From NCBI RefSeq assembly GCF_016651255.1, contig NZ_JAEKEG010000172.1:1-37587 (forward strand): a stretch of DNA of 37,587 nt, in the 5' to 3' direction. Shown in pieces: positions 26,543-35,483 of this stretch. The notes under the pieces were generated by a model. The model had not been told where the DNA came from and searched no databases. It saw only the letters and a list, made by a program, of their open reading frames with translations. The stretch comes from Pseudomonas sp. TH10 (GTDB taxonomy: Bacteria > Pseudomonadota > Gammaproteobacteria > Pseudomonadales > Pseudomonadaceae). The position numbers and the translations under genes were made by a program. Every line of letters starts with the position of its first letter. Position 1 is the stretch's first letter.

Positions 26543-27321
26543 TGACTTACACCACCAATGAAATGATGACCGTCGCTGCCGCCCGCCGCCTGAAAAACGG
26601 TTCGGTGTGTTTCGTCGGCATCGGCCTGCCTTCCAAAGCCGCCAACCTGGCACGCCTGACATCGTCGCCTGATGTCGTGCTGATCTACGAATCCGGCCCG
26701 ATCGGTGCCAAGCCTAGTGTGCTGCCGCTGTCCATTGGTGACGGTGAGCTGGCGGAAACTGCTGACACCGTCGTACCGACCGGTGAGATTTTTCGCTATT
26801 GGTTGCAGGGCGGACGCATCGACGTCGGGTTTCTCGGTGCGGCGCAGGTCGATCGCTTCGGCAACATCAACACCACCGTGGTCGGCGATTACTTTTCGCC
26901 GAAAGTGCGTCTGCCGGGTGCCGGTGGCGCGCCGGAAATTGCCGGTTCGGCGAAAAGCGTACTGATCATCCTTAAACAGTCGGCACGTTCGTTTGTCGAC
27001 AAGCTCGATTTCATCACTTCGGTCGGTCATGGCGAGGGCGGCGATTCGCGTAAGCGTCTGGGCCTGCCGGGCGCCGGGCCGGTCGGAATCATCACCGACC
27101 TGTGCATCATGGAGCCGGAAGAGGGCACTCATGAATTTGTAGTGACCGCGCTGCATCCCGGCGTGACCCGCGAGCAAGTGGTCGCCGCCACCGGTTGGGC
27201 AATCCGTTTTGCCGATGACGTTGCGACTAGCGCCGAACCGTCCGAGGTCGAGTTGACCGCGCTGCGCGATCTCGAAGCGCGCACCGCCGCCGCCCACGGC
27301 CAGGCACCGGGAGAAGCATGA
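26542..27321 (+). CDS. pcaJ: 3-oxoadipate CoA-transferase subunit B (PcaJ)
   Basis: This 259-residue beta subunit forms the heteromer with PcaI. The catalytic glutamate, which forms the glutamyl-CoA thioester, is expected in VLIYESGPIGAKP. GFLGAAQVDRFGNINTTVVG and GGAPEIAGSAKSVLII are family landmarks. Its TGA overlaps the pcaF start region (ATGATG), continuing the tight coupling through the operon. The length is typical of the CatJ/PcaJ type. Confidence 0.94.
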   Translation: MTYTTNEMMTVAAARRLKNGSVCFVGIGLPSKAANLARLTSSPDVVLIYESGPIGAKPSVLPLSIGDGELAETADTVVPTGEIFRYWLQGGRIDVGFLGAAQVDRFGNINTTVVGDYFSPKVRLPGAGGAPEIAGSAKSVLIILKQSARSFVDKLDFITSVGHGEGGDSRKRLGLPGAGPVGIITDLCIMEPEEGTHEFVVTALHPGVTREQVVAATGWAIRFADDVATSAEPSEVELTALRDLEARTAAAHGQAPGEA

Positions 27322-28523
27322 TGCGTGACGTTTATATCTGCGACGCGATTCGTACCCCCATCGGCCGTTTCGGCGGCGGTTTGTCCGCCGTTCGCGCCGA
27401 CGACCTGGCCGCGGTGCCGATCAAGGCCCTGATGGAGCGCAATCCGTCGGTGGACTGGAACGCCATCGACGAAGTATTCCTCGGCTGCGCCAATCAGGCC
27501 GGCGAAGACAACCGCAATGTCGCGCGCATGGCGCTTTTGCTGGCCGGTCTACCGGAAAGCGTGCCGGGCGTGACGCTCAACCGCCTCTGCGCTTCGGGTA
27601 TGGACGCCATCGGCACCGCGTTTCGGGCGATTGCCAGTGGTGAAATGGAACTGGCCATCGCCGGCGGGGTGGAGTCGATGTCCCGGGCACCGTTCGTGAT
27701 GGGCAAGGCTGACGCCGCGTTTTCGCGCAATATGAAGCTGGAAGACACCACTATCGGCTGGCGTTTCATCAACCCGTTGATGAAAGCGCAGTACGGCGTC
27801 GACGCCATGCCGCAGACCGCCGACAACGTCGCCGACGACTATAAAGTGTCGCGCGAAGATCAGGACGCTTTCGCTCTGCGCAGCCAGCAACGTACCGCCG
27901 CCGCGCAGGCTGCCGGCTTCTTCGCTGAAGAAATCGTTGAAGTGCGGATTGCCCACAAGAAAGGCGAAACCGTGGTCAGCCAGGATGAGCATCCCCGCGC
28001 TGATACGACGATCGAAGCGCTGACCAAGCTGAAACCGGTCAACGGCCCGGACAAAACCGTTACCGCCGGCAACGCCTCCGGTGTTAATGACGGCGCCGCT
28101 GCACTGATTCTAGCCTCGGCCGAAGCGGTGAAAAAACACGGCCTGACCGCCCGCGCCAAAGTGCTCGGCATGGCCAGTGCCGGTGTTGCGCCGCGGGTAA
28201 TGGGCATCGGCCCGGTGCCAGCGGTGCGCAAACTGATCGAGCGCCTCGGCGTAGCGGTCAGCGATTTCGACGTCATCGAACTCAACGAAGCGTTCGCCAG
28301 CCAAGGCTTGGCGGTGCTGCGTGAACTGGGTCTGGCGGATGACGCCGCGCAGGTCAACCCGAACGGTGGCGCGATTGCGCTCGGTCACCCATTGGGCATG
28401 AGCGGCGCGCGGCTGGTGCTGACGGCGCTGCATCAGCTTGAGAAAACCAATGGCAAGAAAGGTCTGGCGACCATGTGCGTCGGTGTCGGTCAAGGCCTGG
28501 CCCTGGCCATCGAACGCGTCTGA
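27321..28523 (+). CDS. pcaF: 3-oxoadipyl-CoA thiolase (PcaF)
   Basis: This 400-residue thiolase cleaves 3-oxoadipyl-CoA to succinyl-CoA and acetyl-CoA, the last pathway step. The nucleophilic Cys is in NRLCASGMDA. The catalytic His is in NGGAIALGHPLGMSGAR, and the second Cys is in MCVGVGQG. Two ATGs lie in tandem (27318 and 27321). GGGAG at 27309-27313 is 7 bp from the second and 4 bp from the first, and the 400-aa form equals P. putida PcaF, so the second is preferred. The start overlaps the pcaJ stop. Confidence 0.95.
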   Translation: MRDVYICDAIRTPIGRFGGGLSAVRADDLAAVPIKALMERNPSVDWNAIDEVFLGCANQAGEDNRNVARMALLLAGLPESVPGVTLNRLCASGMDAIGTAFRAIASGEMELAIAGGVESMSRAPFVMGKADAAFSRNMKLEDTTIGWRFINPLMKAQYGVDAMPQTADNVADDYKVSREDQDAFALRSQQRTAAAQAAGFFAEEIVEVRIAHKKGETVVSQDEHPRADTTIEALTKLKPVNGPDKTVTAGNASGVNDGAAALILASAEAVKKHGLTARAKVLGMASAGVAPRVMGIGPVPAVRKLIERLGVAVSDFDVIELNEAFASQGLAVLRELGLADDAAQVNPNGGAIALGHPLGMSGARLVLTALHQLEKTNGKKGLATMCVGVGQGLALAIERV

Positions 28524-28559
28524 CGCGAGCCGTGACGAATAAGAACTGAGGATAGCTAA

Positions 28560-29264
28560 ATGTCTGACAAGCCTGGTTACCGTCGCCCGCAGGAAGGCAC
28601 TCAGCCTGAGTACCTGCACCCGACGTATCAATCCACCAACCTGCGCTCGCCGTCGAAGCCGTTGGTGTTTCTGCCGCATTCGCTTTCGGAGATCACTGGC
28701 CCGACCATCGGTGCCGAGCGCATCGCCGAGAAAGACAACGATCTGACCGCTCAACATGAGGGCGAGCCACAGGGCGAACGCATCATCATTCATGGCCGCG
28801 TGCTCGACGAAAACGGTCTGCCGGTGCCGGGAATCCTGGTGGAAATCTGGCAGGCCAACGCCGCCGGCCGCTACAACCACAAGCGCGACCTGCACGACGC
28901 ACCGCTGGACCCGAACTTCACCGGCACCGGCCGCACCGTGACCGATGCCGATGGCTGGTATCAGTTCCAGACCATCAAGCCTGGCGCCTATCCGTGGGGT
29001 AATCACCACAACGCGTGGCGCCCGGCGCACATCCATTTTTCGCTGTTCGGGCCGAGCATCCTGACTCGCCTGGTCACGCAAATGTACTTCCCGGGCGATC
29101 CGCTGCTGGCGTATGACCCGATCTACAACTGCGTACCGGATACCAGCGCCAAAGAGCGCCTGATCGCCAGTTTCGATCTGGAAAAAACCATTCCGTCCTA
29201 CGCCCTCGGTTACCGCTGGGACATCGTTTTGCGCGGCCGCGAAGCCACGCCGATGGAGAAATAA
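28560..29264 (+). CDS. pcaH: protocatechuate 3,4-dioxygenase beta subunit (PcaH)
   Basis: This 234-residue subunit carries the non-haem Fe(III) for intradiol cleavage of protocatechuate to 3-carboxy-cis,cis-muconate. Iron ligands are visible as Tyr105 (AGRYNHKRD), Tyr144 (GAYPWGN), His157 and His159 (RPAHIHF), offset by three from P. putida numbering. The N-terminal beta-specific region reads SEITGPTIGAERIAEKDNDL. It lies 36 bp after pcaF with no terminator between, so it is probably in the same transcript. In P. putida KT2440 pcaHG is, as I recall, at a separate locus. Confidence 0.95.
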   Translation: MSDKPGYRRPQEGTQPEYLHPTYQSTNLRSPSKPLVFLPHSLSEITGPTIGAERIAEKDNDLTAQHEGEPQGERIIIHGRVLDENGLPVPGILVEIWQANAAGRYNHKRDLHDAPLDPNFTGTGRTVTDADGWYQFQTIKPGAYPWGNHHNAWRPAHIHFSLFGPSILTRLVTQMYFPGDPLLAYDPIYNCVPDTSAKERLIASFDLEKTIPSYALGYRWDIVLRGREATPMEK

Positions 29265-29265
29265 G

Positions 29266-29832
29266 ATGACGCTGACTGCGACCACATCCCACACCGTCGG
29301 ACCCTATTACCACATCGGCCTGACCTGGCTGAACCGCGAAGACCTGACCGTCGAACAGACCTTGGGCCAGCGCATCGCGATCAGCGGGCAGGTGGTGGAC
29401 GGCAACGGAGACTTCGTCAACGACGCCATGCTGGAAATCTGGCAGGCCAATGCCGCTGGCAAATACGATCACCCGGAAGATGACCAGGCCAAGGCGCTGG
29501 ACCCGAACTTCGAAGGCTTTGGCCGGGTACCGGTGGATGCCCAGGGGCGCTTCCGTTTCACCACGATCAAGCCGGGCACGGTTGAGGGGCTGAAGGGTTC
29601 GACTCAGGCGCCGCATCTGGTGGTGCTGGTGTTTGCGCGTGGTTTGGTGAAGCACTTGCTGACGCGGATCTACTTTGAAGGCGAGCCGGCGAACGTTGAT
29701 GATCCGCTGCTCGAGTGTGTGCCGGCGGAACGCCGCGCGACATTGCTGGCGAAGAAGGATGAATCGGGTGTTTATCAGTGGAATGTGATTTTGCAGGGCA
29801 CTGACGCTGAGACGGTGTTCTTCGATTATTGA
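29266..29832 (+). CDS. pcaG: protocatechuate 3,4-dioxygenase alpha subunit (PcaG)
   Basis: This 188-residue alpha subunit of the dioxygenase forms the active-site pocket with PcaH and binds no iron. It starts one base after the pcaH stop. SHTVGPYYHIGLTW and LEIWQANAAGKYDHPED are subunit landmarks, the latter the counterpart of the iron-site strand in PcaH. It ends VFFDY. A hairpin and a 124-bp gap follow before pcaT. Confidence 0.95.
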   Translation: MTLTATTSHTVGPYYHIGLTWLNREDLTVEQTLGQRIAISGQVVDGNGDFVNDAMLEIWQANAAGKYDHPEDDQAKALDPNFEGFGRVPVDAQGRFRFTTIKPGTVEGLKGSTQAPHLVVLVFARGLVKHLLTRIYFEGEPANVDDPLLECVPAERRATLLAKKDESGVYQWNVILQGTDAETVFFDY

Positions 29833-29848
29833 ACACCCCGCAAATGCT

Positions 29849-29877
29849 AATCCCGTGCGGGTTGCCCACACGGGATT
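29849..29877 (+). terminator. hairpin after pcaG
   Basis: AATCCCGTG and CACGGGATT form a 9-bp stem with an 11-base loop, 17 bp after the pcaG stop. No T-run follows, so it may be a weak terminator or an mRNA 3'-end stabiliser between pcaG and pcaT. Confidence 0.5.
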
Positions 29878-29949
29878 GCCTTGCCTGATGCATCTGCGGA
29901 ACGGGACTGTTGCAAAGTATGTCTAGACTGTCACTGTCCCTATCGAGTG

Positions 29950-29957
29950 AAAAACAA
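29950..29957 (+). promoter_or_regulatory. candidate Crc/Hfq site at the pcaT start
   Basis: AAAAACAA fits AAnAAnAA and its last A is the first base of the pcaT ATG. It covers the ribosome-binding position. Confidence 0.45.
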
Positions 29958-31261
29958 TGACAACCCCCACCGCTACTCCAGCGCACTACACCGGTGAAGA
30001 GCGCAGCAGGCGCATCTTTGCCATTGTCGGCGCCTCGTCCGGCAACCTCGTTGAATGGTTCGACTTCTACGTCTACGCCTTTTGCGCGATCTATTTCGCC
30101 CCGGCGTTTTTCCCCTCAGATAACCCCACGGTGCAGCTGGTCAACACCGCTGGCGTGTTCGCCGCCGGCTTCCTGATGCGGCCGATTGGCGGGTGGATTT
30201 TCGGCCGGCTCGCCGACAAGCACGGGCGCAAGAAATCGATGCTCATCTCGATTCTGATGATGTGTTTCGGTTCGCTGCTGATCGCTTGTCTGCCGACCTA
30301 CAACACCATCGGCGTCTGGGCGCCCTTGCTGCTGTTATTCGCTCGTTTGCTGCAGGGCCTGTCGGTTGGCGGCGAATACGGCACCACCGCTACCTACATG
30401 AGCGAAGTCGCCCTCAAGGGCCAGCGCGGATTCTTCGCCTCGTTCCAGTACGTGACGTTGATCGGCGGGCAACTGCTGGCGGTGTCGCTGGTGGTGATCC
30501 TGCAGCAGTTCCTCACTGAAGAAGATTTGCGCGCCTACGGCTGGCGCATCCCGTTTGTGGTCGGTGCGGTGGCCGCGTTGATTTCGCTGTTCCTGCGTCG
30601 CAGCTTGAAAGAAACCACCAACAAGGAAACCCGTGATCACAAGGACGCCGGCAGCATCGGGGCGCTGTTCCGCGATCACAAAGCGGCGTTCATCACCGTG
30701 CTCGGTTACACCGCCGGTGGCTCGCTGATTTTCTACACCTTCACCACCTACATGCAGAAGTACCTGGTGAACACTGCCGGCATGCACGCCAAGACTGCCA
30801 GCTACATCATGACCGGCGCGCTGTTCCTTTATATGTGCATGCAACCGCTGTTCGGCATGCTCGCCGACAAGATTGGCCGACGTAACTCGATGCTGTGGTT
30901 TGGCGCCCTCGGTACGCTGTTCACTGTGCCGATTTTGTTGAGTCTGAAAAGCGTCAGCAGTCCATTCCTCGCGTTTGTGTTGATTACCGTGGCACTGGCG
31001 ATCGTGAGTTTCTACACCTCCATCAGTGGCCTGGTGAAAGCCGAAATGTTCCCGCCTGAGGTGCGCGCACTCGGCGTCGGCCTGGCGTACGCGGTGGCGA
31101 ATGCGATCTTCGGGGGTTCGGCAGAATTCGTCGCCCTGAGCCTGAAGAACATCGGCATGGAAAACTCCTTCTACTGGTACGTTACGGTGATGATGGCGAT
31201 CGCGTTCCTGTTCAGCCTGCGCTTGCCGAAACAGGCGGCGTACTTGCACCACGACCTTTGA
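29957..31261 (+). CDS. pcaT: PcaT, dicarboxylate/beta-ketoadipate MFS transporter
   Basis: This is a 434-residue symporter of the metabolite:H+ family related to the alpha-ketoglutarate permease KgtP. The N-terminus has [18 protein letters not shown], typical of the family. [20 protein letters not shown] is the loop 2-3 signature, and [20 protein letters not shown] lies in span 4-5. In P. putida PcaT takes up dicarboxylates including beta-ketoadipate, and its position between pcaHG and pcaB agrees. The RNA leader has a Crc-type A-rich motif. A 45-bp gap with a hairpin separates it from pcaB. Confidence 0.9.
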   Translation: MTTPTATPAHYTGEERSRRIFAIVGASSGNLVEWFDFYVYAFCAIYFAPAFFPSDNPTVQLVNTAGVFAAGFLMRPIGGWIFGRLADKHGRKKSMLISILMMCFGSLLIACLPTYNTIGVWAPLLLLFARLLQGLSVGGEYGTTATYMSEVALKGQRGFFASFQYVTLIGGQLLAVSLVVILQQFLTEEDLRAYGWRIPFVVGAVAALISLFLRRSLKETTNKETRDHKDAGSIGALFRDHKAAFITVLGYTAGGSLIFYTFTTYMQKYLVNTAGMHAKTASYIMTGALFLYMCMQPLFGMLADKIGRRNSMLWFGALGTLFTVPILLSLKSVSSPFLAFVLITVALAIVSFYTSISGLVKAEMFPPEVRALGVGLAYAVANAIFGGSAEFVALSLKNIGMENSFYWYVTVMMAIAFLFSLRLPKQAAYLHHDL

Positions 31262-31269
31262 TATTTACC

Positions 31270-31290
31270 CGTGGGCCTGAACGGCCCACG
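31270..31290 (+). other. hairpin between pcaT and pcaB
   Basis: CGTGGGCC and GGCCCACG form a perfect 8-bp stem with the loop TGAAC. There is no T-run and the gap is short, so processing or differential mRNA stability is more likely than termination. Confidence 0.5.
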
Positions 31291-31306
31291 CTTGCAGGGA
31301 AAGTTT

Positions 31307-32671
31307 ATGAACGAGCGACCGGGCAATCAGTTGTTCGATGCCTATTTCACTGCCCGCGATATGCGCGACGTGTTCTGCGATCAGGGGCGCGTCCAGGCAA
31401 TGCTCGACTTCGAGGCGGCGCTGGCTCGGGCCGAGGCAACTGTCGGCCTGATCCCGCAGACCGCTGTGGCGCCGATCCAGGCGGCTTGCCGGGCCGGACT
31501 CTACGACTTTGCAGCGCTCGGCGAGGCCATCGCCACGGCGGGTAACTCGGCGATCCCACTGGTTAAAGCCCTGGGCAAACAGATCGCGGCGACCGATGCC
31601 GACGCCGAACGTTATGTGCATCTTGGCGCAACCAGCCAGGACGTGATGGACACCGGCCTGGTGCTGCAACTGCGTCGGGCGCTGGAGCTGATCGAAAGCG
31701 ACCTGGCACAGCTGGGCGCGACCCTCTCGACTCAGGCCGAACGCTATGTTGCCACGCCGTTGGCTGGCCGGACCTGGCTGCAACACGCCACGCCCGTCAC
31801 TCTGGGCATGAAAATCGCCGGTTGGCTGGGGGCGGTGACCCGCAGCCGTCAACGCCTGCAAGAACTCAAGCCGCGCCTGCTGGTGCTGCAATTTGGTGGC
31901 GCCTCCGGAACCCTGGCTGCTCTCGGCGACCAAGCGTTGCCGATTGCCCAGGCGCTCGCCAAGGAACTGCAACTGGGCTTGCCGGATCAACCCTGGCACA
32001 CCCAGCGAGATCGCCTGGTGGAGTTCGGTTCCGTGCTGGGGTTGATCGCCGGCAGCCTGGGCAAGTTGGGGCGCGATGTCAGTCTGCTGATGCAGACTGA
32101 AGCCGGGGAGGTTTTCGAGCCCTCGGCACCCGGTAAAGGCGGCTCCTCGACCATGCCGCACAAGCGCAATCCGGTGGGCGCCGCAGTGCTCATCGGTGCG
32201 GCGACGCGGGTGCCCGGCCTGATCTCGACCCTGTTCAGTGCAATGCCGCAAGAGCACGAGCGCAGCCTGGGCTTGTGGCATGCCGAATGGGAAACCCTGC
32301 CAGAGATTTGTTGCCTGGTGTCCGGCAGCCTGAAGCAGGCGCTGCTGATGGCGGCCGGCCTTGAAGTGGACGCCGAACGCATGACCCGCAACCTCGACCT
32401 GACCCAGGGGCTGGTGCTCGCCGAAGCCGTGAGCATTGTCCTTGCCCAGCGGGTGGGACGTGATACCGCGCACCATGTGCTGGAGCAATGCTGCAAACGT
32501 GCTGTCGCCCAGCAACGGCACCTGCGCGCAGTACTCGGCGAAGAGCCGCAAGTCACTGCCCAGCTGTCTGGCGCTGAACTGGATCATCTGTTGGACCCTG
32601 CCCACTACCTCGGTCAGGCCCGAACCTGGGTCGAGCGAGCGGTGGCTGAACATTCTGCATTAACTGCCTGA
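31307..32671 (+). CDS. pcaB: 3-carboxy-cis,cis-muconate cycloisomerase (PcaB)
   Basis: This 454-residue enzyme of the fumarase/aspartase superfamily converts 3-carboxymuconate to gamma-carboxymuconolactone. The start is ATG 31307 (MNERPGNQLFDAYFTARDMR) with AGGGAA upstream; an earlier in-frame ATG falls inside the intergenic hairpin. HLGATSQDVMDTG is the first conserved region. GKGGSSTMPHKRNPVGA is the superfamily signature with the catalytic serine loop. It is followed by pcaD 11 bp later. Confidence 0.95.
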   Translation: MNERPGNQLFDAYFTARDMRDVFCDQGRVQAMLDFEAALARAEATVGLIPQTAVAPIQAACRAGLYDFAALGEAIATAGNSAIPLVKALGKQIAATDADAERYVHLGATSQDVMDTGLVLQLRRALELIESDLAQLGATLSTQAERYVATPLAGRTWLQHATPVTLGMKIAGWLGAVTRSRQRLQELKPRLLVLQFGGASGTLAALGDQALPIAQALAKELQLGLPDQPWHTQRDRLVEFGSVLGLIAGSLGKLGRDVSLLMQTEAGEVFEPSAPGKGGSSTMPHKRNPVGAAVLIGAATRVPGLISTLFSAMPQEHERSLGLWHAEWETLPEICCLVSGSLKQALLMAAGLEVDAERMTRNLDLTQGLVLAEAVSIVLAQRVGRDTAHHVLEQCCKRAVAQQRHLRAVLGEEPQVTAQLSGAELDHLLDPAHYLGQARTWVERAVAEHSALTA

Positions 32672-32682
32672 AGGAGATTGCT

Positions 32683-33474
32683 GTGGCTTTTGTACAACTC
32701 GCCGAGGGCGAACTGCATTACCAACTCGACGGACCGCAGGATGCGCCGGTGCTGGTGCTCTCCAACTCGTTGGGCACCGACCTGCACATGTGGGACGCGC
32801 AGATGGCCGCGTTCACCGAGCACTTCCGGGTACTGCGGTTCGATACCCGAGGTCACGGGAAATCCCTGGTGACGCCGGGCCCGTACAGCATTGAGCAACT
32901 GGGGCACGACGTCCTGGCGCTGCTCGATGCCCTGAACATCGAGCGCGCGCATTTTTGTGGCCTGTCCATGGGCGGTTTGATCGGCCAGTGGTTGGGGATC
33001 AATGCCGGTGATCGCCTGCTCAAGCTGGTGGTGTGCAACACCGCAGCGAAAATCGGTGATCCGTCGGTGTGGAATCCACGCATCGAAACCGTGCTGCGCG
33101 ATGGTGCAGCGGCCATGGTCGCCCTGCGTGATGCATCCGTTGCCCGTTGGTTTACCCCCGATTTTTCCGCGGCCCATCCGGCAGCGGCCACGCAGATCAC
33201 CGACATGCTCGCGGCCACTTCGCCTGAAGGTTACGCGGCTAATTGTGCGGCGGTGCGTGATGCCGATTTCCGCGATCAACTGGCATCGATCAACGTACCG
33301 TTACTGGTGATTGCCGGCACCGAAGATGCGGTGACCCCGCCGTCCGGTGGGCACTTTATTCAGGAGCATGTACGCGGCGCCGAGTACGCCGAGTTCTATG
33401 CGGCGCATCTATCCAACGTGCAGGCCGGTGCCGATTTCAGTGATCGTGTGTTGGCGTTTTTGCAGGCTGAGTGA
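32683..33474 (+). CDS. pcaD: 3-oxoadipate enol-lactone hydrolase (PcaD)
   Basis: This 263-residue alpha/beta hydrolase opens the enol-lactone to 3-oxoadipate. It starts at GTG 32683 with AAGGAG six bases upstream. The catalytic triad is visible as Ser95 (FCGLSMGG), Asp215 (IAGTEDAVTPP) and His242 (AAHLSNVQ). The oxyanion-hole region is LSNSLGTDLHMW. The length is normal for a stand-alone PcaD, not a PcaL fusion with PcaC; the separate pcaC follows 10 bp later. Confidence 0.95.
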   Translation: MAFVQLAEGELHYQLDGPQDAPVLVLSNSLGTDLHMWDAQMAAFTEHFRVLRFDTRGHGKSLVTPGPYSIEQLGHDVLALLDALNIERAHFCGLSMGGLIGQWLGINAGDRLLKLVVCNTAAKIGDPSVWNPRIETVLRDGAAAMVALRDASVARWFTPDFSAAHPAAATQITDMLAATSPEGYAANCAAVRDADFRDQLASINVPLLVIAGTEDAVTPPSGGHFIQEHVRGAEYAEFYAAHLSNVQAGADFSDRVLAFLQAE

Positions 33475-33484
33475 GGAAGTTTTT

Positions 33485-33877
33485 GTGGATGAGAAACAAC
33501 GTTACGACGACGGCATGCAGGTTCGCCGCGCGGTGTTGGGCGATGCGCATGTTGACCGCAGCCTGACCACGCTGACCGAGTTCAACTCGGAGTTTCAGGA
33601 GATGATCACCCGGCATGCCTGGGGTGATATCTGGACACGTCCGGGCTTGCCTCGGCACACACGCAGTTTGATTACGATCGCCATGCTGATCGGCATGAAC
33701 CGCGAAGGCGAGTTGAAACTGCATTTGCGCGCGGCGGCCAATAACGGAGTGAGCCGGGGCGAGATCAAGGAAGTGATCATGCAGAGCGCGATTTACTGCG
33801 GGATTCCGGCAGCGAATGCGACGTTTCATCTGGCGGAAGCGGTGTGGGATGAGTTGGGCGTTGAGTCCCGGGAGTGA
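33485..33877 (+). CDS. pcaC: 4-carboxymuconolactone decarboxylase (PcaC)
   Basis: This 130-residue enzyme decarboxylates gamma-carboxymuconolactone to the 3-oxoadipate enol-lactone. The GTG at 33485 is chosen because GAGGAAG lies upstream and the protein then opens MDEKQRYDDGMQVRRAVLGD, as in P. putida PcaC. Family motifs are RHAWGDIWTRPGLPRHTRSL, the helix LKLHLRAAANNGVSRGEI and YCGIPAANATFHLAE. It is the last enzyme gene of the cluster; a REP pair separates it from the convergent porin gene. Confidence 0.95.
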   Translation: MDEKQRYDDGMQVRRAVLGDAHVDRSLTTLTEFNSEFQEMITRHAWGDIWTRPGLPRHTRSLITIAMLIGMNREGELKLHLRAAANNGVSRGEIKEVIMQSAIYCGIPAANATFHLAEAVWDELGVESRE

Positions 33878-33908
33878 TTTTTGTCATTTTTGTTGCCTGA
33901 ACTGACGC

Positions 33909-33999
33909 CATCGCGGGCAAGCCCGCTCCCACAAGGTTTTGTGCCATTCCCCACACATACGCAAGACATAAACCTGAGGGAGCGGGCTTGCCCGCGATG
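33909..33999. repeat. REP pair with perfect 22-base arms
   Basis: Arms 33909-33930 and 33978-33999 are exact inverted copies (ATCGCGGGCAAGCCCGCTCC core) separated by 47 bp. They lie between the convergent pcaC and porin genes and could serve as a common 3'-end structure. The family is the same as at 3725-3786. Confidence 0.9.
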
Positions 34000-34013
34000 A
34001 CGCTGGTGAGTGC

Positions 34014-35273
34014 TTACAACAGGCTGATCGGGTAGCTGACGATCAAGCGGTTTTCATCGAACTCGTTGTTGCTGAAATCCCGGCGCATGGTCGAGTTGCG
34101 CCATCTGACGTTGAGGTCCTTGAGCGTGCCGCTCTGCACGGTGTAGCCCAGTTCCGATTCGCGGCCCCATTCCTTGCCGTCGGTGATGGTCCCGGTGTGG
34201 ACATTGTCGCCGCTGATATAGCGGTTCATCAGGGTCAACCCGGGCATACCGACGGCGACGAAGTTGTAGTCGTGGCGCAGTTGCCAGGATTTCTCCCGGG
34301 CATTGTCGTAACTCGAGTTGTAACTGTCGTTGGCCAGCGTACCGCCGCTGGTACCGTTGACCCGCATCCAGGCGCTATCGCCGGTGAGTTTCTGCAGGCC
34401 CAGGTAGAAAGTATGGCCGCCATACTTCGCCGAGAACAAGCCGGACCAGGTCTTGTTGTCCAGCTCGCCAGCGCGAGCGCTACCGTCGTCATTGCCGTAG
34501 AAAAAGCCGAGGTTGGCGCCCAGTGTCCAGTCGCCCAGGGGCTGGCTGTGGATCACATTGACGAACTGCTGGCTGTAGATGTCCTTCAACTCGGCGTTCC
34601 ACAGCGCAAGCTGGGTGCGTTTATCGTTGAACACATATTCGCCGCCCTGGAAGTTGAATCTGTCCGAGGTGAAAGACGGCTTCCCGGTCATCGACATGTC
34701 GATCATGCTGCTGTCGTCGCGCGGGCTGTTGGCGCGGAACTGGCCGCCGTAGAGGGTCAGGCCATCGATTTCCTTCGAGGTGATCTGGCCGCCACGGAAG
34801 GTTTGCGGCAGGGATCGGCCGTCGTCCGAACGCAGGACCGGCAGCACGGGCATCCATTCGCCGACTTTGACTTCGGTTTGCGACAGCTTCGCCTTGAACG
34901 CCACGTTGGTGCGACCGAAGTTATCGGCGGGGCGGCCGTCTTGATCCAGGGGTAGCAGCTGAGTCCCGCCGGTGCCCTTGCCGCCATCGAGCTTCACCGA
35001 GTACAGCCCCAGCACATCCATGCCAAACCCGACGGTGCCTTGGGTGAACCCGGATTTCGCATCCAGGATAAAGCTCTGCGTCCACTCTTCAGCCTTGCCC
35101 TGGGTCTTGGTCGGGTTGGTAAAATTACGGTTGATGTAGAAATTGCGCAGGTTCAGGTTGACCTTGGCGCCTTCGACGAAACCCGACTCCTCGGCGGACG
35201 CGGCGCCAGCTGCGGCGGCCAGGGCAACGGCGATCAGGCTGGGATATAAGTAGTGCGCAGTGGAAGGCGTCAT
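34014..35273 (-). CDS. pcaP: OprD-family outer-membrane porin (PcaP-like)
   Basis: This 419-residue monomeric beta-barrel channel is probably for aromatic acids. The Sec signal peptide (MTPSTAHYLYPSLIAVALAA to GAASA) is cleaved before EESGFVEG. OprD-family landmarks are KVNLNLRNFYINRNF at the mature N-terminus, AFKAKLSQTEVKVGEWMPVLPVL, the basic ladder region and the C-terminal strand ENRLIVSYPISLL. In P. putida a porin gene, pcaP, ends the pcaRKFTBDCP cluster. Here the porin also follows pcaC but is inverted, so it is a separate transcript. A sequence identical to the pcaR operator half-site lies 211 bp upstream. It could equally be classed as OpdK or BenF-like. Confidence 0.87.
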   Translation of the reverse strand: MTPSTAHYLYPSLIAVALAAAAGAASAEESGFVEGAKVNLNLRNFYINRNFTNPTKTQGKAEEWTQSFILDAKSGFTQGTVGFGMDVLGLYSVKLDGGKGTGGTQLLPLDQDGRPADNFGRTNVAFKAKLSQTEVKVGEWMPVLPVLRSDDGRSLPQTFRGGQITSKEIDGLTLYGGQFRANSPRDDSSMIDMSMTGKPSFTSDRFNFQGGEYVFNDKRTQLALWNAELKDIYSQQFVNVIHSQPLGDWTLGANLGFFYGNDDGSARAGELDNKTWSGLFSAKYGGHTFYLGLQKLTGDSAWMRVNGTSGGTLANDSYNSSYDNAREKSWQLRHDYNFVAVGMPGLTLMNRYISGDNVHTGTITDGKEWGRESELGYTVQSGTLKDLNVRWRNSTMRRDFSNNEFDENRLIVSYPISLL

Positions 35274-35483
35274 GGGTAGGGGTCTCTCTATTTATTGGGG
35301 ATGCAACGGGGAATGCCGCAACCTGAGGCTGCAGTTGAAGATGCGTATCGGGGGAGGTAGAGAAACGGTTTCAGCCGGACAGGGCAGGGCGCTGGGACAT
35401 GGTCGAACCTGGAGGTTATTGGTTTTGTGGAGCGAATGGTGCGCGGAATGTACTAGATAGTTCAATCTGGGACTGAGGATTTT

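Noticed and set aside
29823..29831. CGATTATTG at the pcaG stop as a PcaR half-site for pcaT
   Set aside because: One mismatch to the core, no partner at 19 bp, and it lies in coding sequence (FDY stop).
31271..31306. Upstream ATG of pcaB giving a 12-residue longer protein
   Set aside because: The extension is encoded by the intergenic hairpin and lacks a ribosome-binding site, while the internal ATG at 31307 has one and fits the family N-terminus.
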